A program made the translations under genes and the position numbers. The notes under the pieces are model-generated. The model was not told the DNA's origin. It did not search any database and saw only the letters and a program-made list of their open reading frames with translations. A stretch of DNA of 64,000 bases, from contig OZ244979.1 of the NCBI GenBank assembly GCA_965223095.1, positions 744,001 through 808,000 on the forward strand, written 5' to 3'. Source of the DNA: J054 sp965223095. Lineage in GTDB: Bacteria > Pseudomonadota > Gammaproteobacteria > Steroidobacterales > GCA-2729495. Shown here one piece after another: positions 54,434 through 62,010 of the stretch; within the stretch, counting starts at the first letter, position 1; every line of letters starts with the position of its first letter.

Positions 54434-55759
54434 GTGCAGGCCTCCGTTTGGAACCACTGCGTTCGCCAGCTGCGCTCTGACTTGTCGGAACAGCAGTTTA
54501 ATACCTGGATCCGGCCGGTACAGGCCGTGGAAGCCACCAATTCCCTGCGTTTACTGGCACCCAATCGCTTTGTGGTCGATTGGATCAGTAGCCACTGCTT
54601 AGACCAAATTCGCGAAATCGCCGGACAAGCCGATGCGCACTGCAAGGTTGTGGTGGAAGTCGGTTCTAGGGATCAGCCAACAGCACCGTCGGTGGTCAAG
54701 GCCAATCTGGCGGCAAGCCATAAACCGGAAACCTTTTATGGTGGCCGCTTAAACCGCATGTATTGCTTCGACAACTTCGTCGAGGGAAAAAGCAACCAAA
54801 TCGCCCGCGCCGCCGCGGTTCAAGTGGCTGAAAATCCTGGCGGCGCTTATAACCCCTTGTTTATTTACGGGGGTGTCGGACTGGGCAAAACCCATCTGAT
54901 GCAGAGCGTAGGCAACGAAATCCTGGCCCGTCAACCCGACGCGCGCGTGGCCTATATCCATTCCGAGCAATTTGTCGGCGATATGGTTAAAGGTCTACAA
55001 CACAACACCATTGCTGAGTTCAAGCGGGTTTATCGATCCCTGGACGCCCTGCTCATTGACGATATTCAATTTTTTGCGAAAAAGGAGCGCTCTCAGGAAG
55101 AATTCTTCCACACTTTTAATGCGCTGCTGGAGGGACAAAAACAAATCATCTTGACCTGCGACCGCTACCCTAAGGAAGTCGATGGGCTCGAGGAACGCTT
55201 AAAGTCGCGCTTCGGCTGGGGCTTAACCGTGGCGGTCGAACCGCCCGAATTAGAAACCAGCGTGGCCATCTTAATGAGCAAGGCGAGTTCGGAAGGTTAT
55301 GATTTTCCTGAAGAAGTCGCTTTTTTCGTGGCGAAACGCCTCCGCTCAAACGTTCGCGAACTTGAAGGCGCCCTGCGCAGAATCATGGCGACATCGGCCT
55401 TTACCGGCGAGCCCGTCACAGTAGACTTTGCCAAAGAAGCGCTGCGGGATTTACTGGCGCTGCAAGACAAGCTGATCACCATTGATAATATTCAAAAAAC
55501 CGCTGCTGAATATTTCAAGATCCGCGTCGCCGATTTGTTGTCCAAACGCCGTAGCCGCTCGATCACTCGGCCCCGGCAAATCGCGATGAGTTTAGCCAAG
55601 GAACTCACAAATCACAGTCTTCCGGAAATCGGCGATGCGTTTGGCGGCCGCGATCACACCACGGTTTTACACGCCTGCAAGCGCGTTAAATTGTTGCGGG
55701 AAACAGAGACCCGCGTTAGCGAGGACTATAAGAATTTGTTGCGGACGCTGTCGACATGA
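54434..55759 (+). CDS. dnaA: Chromosomal replication initiator DnaA
   Basis: 441 aa with GTG start. Domain I covers VWNHCVRQLRSDLSEQQFNT, and domain III is an AAA+ ATPase with Walker A GGVGLGKTHL and Walker B LLIDDIQFF. Domain IV is a DNA-binding helix-turn-helix with GGRDHTTVLHACKRVK. DnaA boxes flank the gene on both sides. Confidence 0.98.
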   Translation: MQASVWNHCVRQLRSDLSEQQFNTWIRPVQAVEATNSLRLLAPNRFVVDWISSHCLDQIREIAGQADAHCKVVVEVGSRDQPTAPSVVKANLAASHKPETFYGGRLNRMYCFDNFVEGKSNQIARAAAVQVAENPGGAYNPLFIYGGVGLGKTHLMQSVGNEILARQPDARVAYIHSEQFVGDMVKGLQHNTIAEFKRVYRSLDALLIDDIQFFAKKERSQEEFFHTFNALLEGQKQIILTCDRYPKEVDGLEERLKSRFGWGLTVAVEPPELETSVAILMSKASSEGYDFPEEVAFFVAKRLRSNVRELEGALRRIMATSAFTGEPVTVDFAKEALRDLLALQDKLITIDNIQKTAAEYFKIRVADLLSKRRSRSITRPRQIAMSLAKELTNHSLPEIGDAFGGRDHTTVLHACKRVKLLRETETRVSEDYKNLLRTLST

Positions 55760-56014
55760 TGCGGCGATGAAAGCACGGTGAATAGACGCAGCACTAATTT
55801 GTGAACAGCTTGTGAGTAAATTTTCGGTGACTTTCGCCCACAACTTATCCACGCGATTTGGCAGGGTAAAGATACTGGCTCATACACTGCTAGAATATAT
55901 TTAAGTTATTGTTTTAAAATGGTTTTTAAGAGTTATTCAGCCTCATGTACAAGGCTAATAATAGTAACTATTTATATATACCTAGCTAATTATTTATCTA
56001 AATAGGCAGACGGA
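55760..56014. other. Candidate replication origin (dnaA-dnaN intergenic)
   Basis: 255 bp. A DnaA box TTATCCACG at 55845-55853 and weaker box-like words (TGTGAGTAA at 55811, TTGTGAACA at 55799) are followed by a very AT-rich tract at about 55891-56003 suited to strand opening. Genes diverge from this zone. The rpmH-dnaA gap also carries a perfect DnaA box, so the origin could be bipartite. Confidence 0.6.
55845..55853 (+). promoter_or_regulatory. DnaA box in the dnaA-dnaN gap
   Basis: TTATCCACG differs from the consensus TTATCCACA only at the last base and lies about 40 bp before the AT-rich tract. Confidence 0.7.
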
Positions 56015-57115
56015 ATGAAATTCAGCACCTCTCGGGAATCCTTGCTGCGACCCCTGCAAGCAGTTATGGGCGTAGTTGAACGACGCCAAACCATGCCCAT
56101 ACTGGCCAACATTTTGTTAGTGGCGGGCGACGGTGAGATCGCGATTACCGCGACGGACTTAGAAGTCGAGTTGGTTGCCCGCAGCCGCGTGGATGAAATT
56201 GAAGTGCCGGGTGAAATCACGGTACCCGGGCGCAAGCTGCTGGATATTTACAAAGCCCTACCCGATGGCTCGGTGGTTAAATTTGCGCTGGATGGAGACC
56301 GGCTTACGGTTCGTTCGGGCCGCAGTCGATTCGTCTTGTCTACCTTGCCGGCCGCGGATTTTCCCGTCATTGATGATATTCACGATGGCCGAGAGATGAA
56401 GTTGTCGCAGAAGGATCTCGCCAGCTTACTGGACAAGACGCATTTCGCCATGGCCCAGCAGGACGTTCGGTATTATTTGAATGGCCTACTTTTCGAAACC
56501 GGCAGTGACTATGTGCGCGCCGTGGCTACGGATGGACATCGTTTAGCGATGAATGAAGTGGCGGCATCCGGTGGGGCTAAAGGTGGTCAGCAAGTGATTA
56601 TTCCCCGCAAGGGTGTTCTGGAACTACAGCGCTTGATCGGCCAGGGGGACGATTTGGAACTGATCATCGGCAGCAATCATATTCGGGCGAATCTTGGCGA
56701 TATTCAGCTCACCTCGAAATTGATTGATGGGCGTTTTCCGGACTACGAGCGCGTCATACCCAAGCCCACCAAGAATCTATTGTCCGCCGATCGAGATGCC
56801 CTTCGCCATGCTTTGCAACGCGCGGCTATTTTGGCGAATGAAAAATATCGCGGTGTGCGCCTGGAGGTGGCCAAGAACAGCTTGAAGCTACAAGCTAACA
56901 ACCCTGATCAAGAAGAAGCGCAGGACGAGATCGAAGTTGACTACAGCGGTGATGAATTAGAGATCGGCTTCAACGTGAACTATTTAATGGATGCGCTGGC
57001 TGCCGTAGAGAGCGAATCGGTGGAAATCGGCTTTGTAGATTCCAACAGCAGTTGCCTGATTGCAGCCCCTAAAGAGATAAAGAATCGCTACGTCGTCATG
57101 CCCATGCGGCTCTAA
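56015..57115 (+). CDS. dnaN: DNA polymerase III beta sliding clamp
   Basis: 366 aa, the family's normal length. Three repeated clamp domains; starts MKFSTSRESLLRPLQAVMGV and ends RYVVMPMRL, the conserved hydrophobic-groove terminus. It tethers polymerase III to DNA. It is between dnaA and recF. Confidence 0.98.
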   Translation: MKFSTSRESLLRPLQAVMGVVERRQTMPILANILLVAGDGEIAITATDLEVELVARSRVDEIEVPGEITVPGRKLLDIYKALPDGSVVKFALDGDRLTVRSGRSRFVLSTLPAADFPVIDDIHDGREMKLSQKDLASLLDKTHFAMAQQDVRYYLNGLLFETGSDYVRAVATDGHRLAMNEVAASGGAKGGQQVIIPRKGVLELQRLIGQGDDLELIIGSNHIRANLGDIQLTSKLIDGRFPDYERVIPKPTKNLLSADRDALRHALQRAAILANEKYRGVRLEVAKNSLKLQANNPDQEEAQDEIEVDYSGDELEIGFNVNYLMDALAAVESESVEIGFVDSNSSCLIAAPKEIKNRYVVMPMRL

Positions 57116-57133
57116 GCCAGCCAGGGTGAGCGG

Positions 57134-58204
57134 GTGCCCATCGCAGAGCTCCAAATCGAACGGCTACGATGTTTGGATCAGGTCAAGATTGAGCCTCACG
57201 CAGAACTCAATATCATCGCCGGCGACAATGGTGCCGGTAAGACCACTCTCCTAGAAGCCATCTATTTGCTGGGCCGCGGCCGGAGTTTTCGAGCCCCCAG
57301 ACCTTCCGCCGTGGTTCAGACCGGGGCGGAGGCCGCCACACTATTCTGCCGTATCTTGGGAAATGGTGAGTCTGATGCCCGCCACGGGATTTCCATCGGC
57401 CGCAAAAAAGCGCAAATTCATATTGACGGCAAGGCGGGCGGCAGCCTGGCGGATCTGGTAGCCGGTCTTCCGGTGTTATTGATGGATTCGGCAGTTCATG
57501 ACCTGATTCAAGGCGGGCCCGGTGAACGGCGGCGCTTCCTGGATTGGGGAGTGTTTCACGTGAAACATGATTTTCGCCGGGCATGGCGGACCTACCGGCG
57601 GGCCCTGCAGCAGCGCAATGCCGCCTTAAAGCAAAACCAAAGCCGTTCCGCCGTCGCAGCGTGGGATCAGGACTTGGTCTCGGCGGCTCTGTCGGTGGAC
57701 AGCTGTCGGCGAGAGTACCTGGAAACCTTGACACCGTATTTGGCGGCGAATATCGAAGGTTTTCTGGATTTACCCGCAGACTTCGGTTTTCGTCGTGGTT
57801 GGCCCGACGGCGTGGATTTGGCGGAGGCGTTGGATCAGGGCTACGCCCGTGACCATGCCCTGGGGAGCACCCAGCAGGGTCCCCATCGCGCGGAGCTGGT
57901 GATCCGCGTCGATGGGCATCCAGCGCGTCACCGCCTGTCGCGAGGCCAACAAAAACTCTGTGCGGCGGCCTTGATTTTGGCCCAAAGCCGATTCGTCATG
58001 GATCAATCCCAGCAGGGCATGACCTTGCTGGTCGATGAGCCGGCAGCCGAGTTGGACGATGTCCATCTGCAGCGTCTAATAGCGGGTGTGCGCGCGAGCG
58101 GGGCACAGGTGTTTATTACGGCCCTGGAGCCCGATGCCCTGGGTATTTCTGGCGATCGGCGAGTGTTTCACGTGGAACATGGTGGAGTGCGTATTCTGAT
58201 ATAA
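57134..58204 (+). CDS. recF: DNA replication and repair protein RecF
   Basis: 356 aa with GTG start. SMC-like ATPase acting with RecO and RecR at gaps. Walker A is GDNGAGKTT, the signature is LSRGQQKLCAAALILAQSR, and Walker B is MTLLVDEPAAELDD. It starts 18 bp after dnaN. Two parS-like sites are embedded in its coding sequence, written into the peptides VFHVKH and VFHVEH. Confidence 0.97.
   Translation: MPIAELQIERLRCLDQVKIEPHAELNIIAGDNGAGKTTLLEAIYLLGRGRSFRAPRPSAVVQTGAEAATLFCRILGNGESDARHGISIGRKKAQIHIDGKAGGSLADLVAGLPVLLMDSAVHDLIQGGPGERRRFLDWGVFHVKHDFRRAWRTYRRALQQRNAALKQNQSRSAVAAWDQDLVSAALSVDSCRREYLETLTPYLAANIEGFLDLPADFGFRRGWPDGVDLAEALDQGYARDHALGSTQQGPHRAELVIRVDGHPARHRLSRGQQKLCAAALILAQSRFVMDQSQQGMTLLVDEPAAELDDVHLQRLIAGVRASGAQVFITALEPDALGISGDRRVFHVEHGGVRILI
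57552..57567. promoter_or_regulatory. parS centromere site 1
   Basis: TGTTTCACGTGAAACA is a perfect 16-bp palindrome identical to the classic bacterial parS consensus. It lies inside recF, about 1.6 kb from the candidate origin. Confidence 0.92.
58164..58179. promoter_or_regulatory. parS centromere site 2
   Basis: TGTTTCACGTGGAACA differs from site 1 by one base in the right half. It is 612 bp from site 1, near the end of recF. Variants with GGAACA arms are known to bind ParB in other gammaproteobacteria. Confidence 0.8.
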
Positions 58205-58231
58205 TTTGTCGGTTATTTTGCGGGGACTGTT

Positions 58232-60643
58232 ATGGCCGGCGACGATCGCTACGATTCCAGTAATATCAAGGTCTTAAAAGGCCTTGACGCGGTGCGCAAA
58301 CGGCCCGGTATGTATATCGGCGACACCGATGACGGCACCGGTCTTCACCACATGGTTTTTGAAGTGGTGGACAACTCCATCGACGAGGCCCTCGCCGGCT
58401 ATTGCAGCGTCATCACCGTGACGATCCACTCCGACGAGTCGGTTACCGTCAGCGATGATGGTCGCGGAATTCCGGTAGAAACCCATGCGGAAGAGGGCAG
58501 GTCCGCCGCCGAAGTCATCATGACCGTACTCCATGCCGGCGGTAAGTTCGATGACAATTCTTATAAGGTTTCCGGGGGGTTACACGGGGTAGGCGTGTCC
58601 GTGGTCAATGCCCTTTCCGAGCAGCTGCGACTCACGGTTTTCCGTGACGGCAAGGTTCATGAGCAGGAATACGTTCTGGGCGAACCCGTTGCACCCCTGG
58701 CGGTAACCGGGGACAGTGATCGCACGGGTACCACGGTGCATTTTCGGCCCAGCGCGAAGATTTTCAGCAATATCGAATTTCACTACGACGTGCTCGCCAA
58801 GCGCTTGCGGGAACTGTCCTTTCTGAATTCCGGTGTCAAGATTCATTTGCAGGATGAGCGTGATGGCAAGGAAGACCTGTTCGAATTTGAAGGCGGCATT
58901 CGGGCCTTTGTTGAGCATTTGAATCGTAATAAAACGCCCATCCACCCCAATGTCCTGCATTTCAGCGCCGAGCAGGACGGCATAGTCGTGGAAACTTCCC
59001 TGCAATGGAACGATGGCTATCAAGAGAGCATGTTCTGTTTTACGAACAATATTCCGCAAAAAGATGGCGGCACCCACCTCGCGGGATTTAGAGCGGCGCT
59101 GACGCGTACATTGAACAACTACATGGAGCGTGAGCTGGGTGGCCGCAAAGATAAAGTGGGTACCACCGGCGACGATGCGCGGGAGGGCTTAACCGCGGTT
59201 TTATCGGTGAAAGTTCCCGATCCGAAATTCTCTTCACAAACCAAAGACAAATTAGTTTCCTCGGAAGTGAAGGGTGTCGTGGAGTCCACATTAGCGGCTA
59301 AGTTGGCGGACTTTTTAATGGAGAGTCCGCAGGACGCTAAAGCCATCGTCGCGAAAATCGTGGATGCCGCGCGCGCGCGCGAAGCGGCTCGCAAAGCGCG
59401 CGAAATGACGCGCCGAAAAGGCGCGCTGGATATAGCGGGTCTACCGGGCAAACTGGCCGATTGTCAGGAGAAAGATCCAGCCCTGTCAGAACTATTCCTG
59501 GTTGAGGGTGATTCGGCCGGCGGTTCGGCAAAACAAGGTCGAGACCGTCGAACCCAAGCGATCTTGCCCCTGAAAGGTAAAATTTTAAATGTCGAGAAAG
59601 CGCGCTTCGATAAGATGTTGTCGTCGCAAGAAGTCGGCACCTTGATTACTGCGCTGGGCTGCGGAATTGGCCGGGATGACTTTGATCCGGATAAGCTGCG
59701 CTATCACCGCATTATCATCATGACCGACGCCGACGTGGATGGTTCACACATCCGCACTTTGTTGCTGACGTTTTTTTACCGGCAAATGCCGGAATTAATT
59801 GACCGGGGCTATGTGTACATTGCGCAACCGCCCTTGTACAAAGTAAAGCGCGGCAAACAGGAACACTATGTGAAGGATGATGCGGAACTCAATGCGTATC
59901 TTTTGAGTGTTGCCTTGGAAAAAGCGGAGCTGTTCGTCAATGCCGATGCACCCGCCATTAAGGGCACCGCATTAGAAGCCTTGGCGAAAGACTACTTCGC
60001 GGTGATGGCGATTACTGATCGTCTAGCCCGTCGCTATGACCCGTTGGTTCTGCAACAGTTGATTTACACACCCACGCTAGACGAAGAGATTTCCGCAAAC
60101 CCAGACCAGTTAGCTAATTGGTGCAAGGCTTTAGAAACAGGTCTGCGGCACACGGTGAACGGATCTGGACTGCGCTATAGCGTGGCAGTGTCGTCGTCCG
60201 AGCAGCCGGGCGTTGCCGTGACGCGCGGCAAACACGGGACCGAAGAAGTACTCGATATTCCCCTGAGCTTTTTTCAATCTGCCGAGTACCGCCGTATTGC
60301 CGCCCTCGGTCAAGAGGTTCAGGAACTCATCGGCGACGGCGCGTATATATCCCGCGGTGAACAACGCCAAGACGTGCACAGCTTTAAAGAAGCCATGACC
60401 TGGTTAATGGCCGAAGCTCGTAAGGGCCAGGGAATTCAACGCTACAAAGGTCTGGGTGAAATGAATCCCGAACAACTATGGGATACCACCATCAATCCAG
60501 AATCTCGGCGGCTGATGCAGGTGCGTATCGAAGATGCCGTGGCGGCAGATGAGGTGTTTACGACTTTGATGGGGGATCATGTAGAACCCCGTCGTGAGTT
60601 CATCGAAAGGAATGCTTTGGCGGCAGAAAATATCGATATTTAG
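58232..60643 (+). CDS. gyrB: DNA gyrase subunit B
   Basis: 803 aa, full gammaproteobacterial length with the insert in the Toprim half. GHKL ATPase domain starts VLKGLDAVRKRPGMYIGDTD. The Toprim motif is EGDSAGGSAKQGRDRRTQAI, and DADVDGSHIRTLLLTF gives the metal ligands. It closes the dnaA-dnaN-recF-gyrB group. Confidence 0.98.
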   Translation: MAGDDRYDSSNIKVLKGLDAVRKRPGMYIGDTDDGTGLHHMVFEVVDNSIDEALAGYCSVITVTIHSDESVTVSDDGRGIPVETHAEEGRSAAEVIMTVLHAGGKFDDNSYKVSGGLHGVGVSVVNALSEQLRLTVFRDGKVHEQEYVLGEPVAPLAVTGDSDRTGTTVHFRPSAKIFSNIEFHYDVLAKRLRELSFLNSGVKIHLQDERDGKEDLFEFEGGIRAFVEHLNRNKTPIHPNVLHFSAEQDGIVVETSLQWNDGYQESMFCFTNNIPQKDGGTHLAGFRAALTRTLNNYMERELGGRKDKVGTTGDDAREGLTAVLSVKVPDPKFSSQTKDKLVSSEVKGVVESTLAAKLADFLMESPQDAKAIVAKIVDAARAREAARKAREMTRRKGALDIAGLPGKLADCQEKDPALSELFLVEGDSAGGSAKQGRDRRTQAILPLKGKILNVEKARFDKMLSSQEVGTLITALGCGIGRDDFDPDKLRYHRIIIMTDADVDGSHIRTLLLTFFYRQMPELIDRGYVYIAQPPLYKVKRGKQEHYVKDDAELNAYLLSVALEKAELFVNADAPAIKGTALEALAKDYFAVMAITDRLARRYDPLVLQQLIYTPTLDEEISANPDQLANWCKALETGLRHTVNGSGLRYSVAVSSSEQPGVAVTRGKHGTEEVLDIPLSFFQSAEYRRIAALGQEVQELIGDGAYISRGEQRQDVHSFKEAMTWLMAEARKGQGIQRYKGLGEMNPEQLWDTTINPESRRLMQVRIEDAVAADEVFTTLMGDHVEPRREFIERNALAAENIDI

Positions 60644-60721
60644 TGGGGTATTGGCGGCTACGCTAGGGCCCGTCGAATTTTAGCGACACTTGCGTTACGG
60701 TGGTCCGGTCAATGTCACGAA

Positions 60722-61453
60722 CTAGCTTGCCGGCTGATCGCCGGCAGCACGCCGTAAATCCGCGACGGTACTTTCGATCCAATGCTGCAGGTCCCTATTC
60801 ACCTCGCGTGGATCTCGATCCTTGGGATCAACCGGTGGTCCAATGACAAAACGCACCACACCGGGTCTTTTCAGCAAGCCTCGCCGGGGCCAATAATCCG
60901 CGGCATTGTGAGCAACGGGTAGCAGCGGACGACCTGCACTTTGTGCCAGCAGTGCGCCGCTTAGTCCGTAACGGCGGGTTTCCCCGGGCGCCATACGTGT
61001 GCCTTCGGGGAAGATATTGATGTACAAGCCTTGCTCGAGTTTTATAGTGCCTTGTTCGATAACTTGGTCCACCGCGGATTTGCCGGCCTTTCTATTAATG
61101 GCGATGGGCGAAAGGGTTGCCAAGGCCCAACCCAGAAAGGGTGCCCACATCAATTCTCGTTTAAGTACCCAGGTTTGGTTTGGAATAAACATCAGTTGCA
61201 CAAACGTTTCGTACGCGGAAGAATGCTTAATTAGGACCACGCAGGGTTCGGCCGGTAGATTTTCCTGGCCCTCGACGCGGTAGCTTAGACCGCAGAGTTT
61301 TTTTACGAGCCATAACATCGCGATACACCAGTACTGCGACGCGCGGTAACTTGTTTTTCTACCGAAAATACGCAAGCAAATCACAATCAGCGCGCAAGGT
61401 GGCACCGACAAGAACATGATAGAGGTGAAAACGATGGAGCCGAACAGCGACAT
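60722..61453 (-). CDS. 1-acyl-sn-glycerol-3-phosphate acyltransferase (PlsC family)
   Basis: 243 aa. Membrane enzyme acylating lysophosphatidate to phosphatidate. It has an N-terminal hydrophobic segment, then IKHSSAYETF as the HX4(D/E) catalytic motif with Glu in place of Asp, as in one proteobacterial subgroup, and the binding motif FPEGTRMAPGE. It is 2 bp downstream of gmhB on the same strand. Confidence 0.9.
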   Translation of the reverse strand: MSLFGSIVFTSIMFLSVPPCALIVICLRIFGRKTSYRASQYWCIAMLWLVKKLCGLSYRVEGQENLPAEPCVVLIKHSSAYETFVQLMFIPNQTWVLKRELMWAPFLGWALATLSPIAINRKAGKSAVDQVIEQGTIKLEQGLYINIFPEGTRMAPGETRRYGLSGALLAQSAGRPLLPVAHNAADYWPRRGLLKRPGVVRFVIGPPVDPKDRDPREVNRDLQHWIESTVADLRRAAGDQPAS

Positions 61454-61455
61454 GG

Positions 61456-62010
61456 CTATGTCAATTCGGCAATTAGCGCTTCACTAACAGCGGCCAGATC
61501 GCTAAACACTTCAATGGAATCATGATCGGCGTATAGATGTTCTGTCGCCGCGCCGTTGCCAGAGCGTACCAATATCGCCCGTCCGCCTACCGCCAGTGCG
61601 GCATCCAAATCACGACCGGAGTCACCAACGATAGCTTGCCCGCGCAGCGATTCGCCAAGATCTTGTTCAATTTCGCGCAGCAAACCCGGCGCGGGTTTGC
61701 GGCAGGCACAGCCGTCATCCGGATGATGGGGGCAAAAGAACACACCGGCAAGTTCCGCGCCAAGTTGGTTTAACTCCGAATGCATGCGCGCGTGAATGGC
61801 CGCTAGGGTCTTGAGACTGAACAAGCCGCGCCCGACACCCGATTGATTCGTTGCAACCACAACCCGAAAACCCTTGTCCGTCAAGCGTGCAATGGCTTCC
61901 AGGCTGCCCGGCAGCGGTAACCATTCGGCGGGAGATTTAACAAACTCGTCGCTGTCGCGATTAATAACACCATCGCGATCGAGTACGACTATGCGCCCTT
62001 TGCCCGTCAT
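61456..62010 (-). CDS. gmhB: D-glycero-D-manno-heptose-1,7-bisphosphate 7-phosphatase
   Basis: 184 aa HAD phosphatase making ADP-heptose precursors of the LPS core. HAD motif I is VLDRDGVINRD, the zinc loop is FCPHHPDDGCACRKP, and motif III/IV is AIVGDSGRDLDAA. The start overlaps the glyS stop as ATGA. The glyS-gmhB-plsC order is common in gammaproteobacteria. Confidence 0.95.
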   Translation of the reverse strand: MTGKGRIVVLDRDGVINRDSDEFVKSPAEWLPLPGSLEAIARLTDKGFRVVVATNQSGVGRGLFSLKTLAAIHARMHSELNQLGAELAGVFFCPHHPDDGCACRKPAPGLLREIEQDLGESLRGQAIVGDSGRDLDAALAVGGRAILVRSGNGAATEHLYADHDSIEVFSDLAAVSEALIAELT

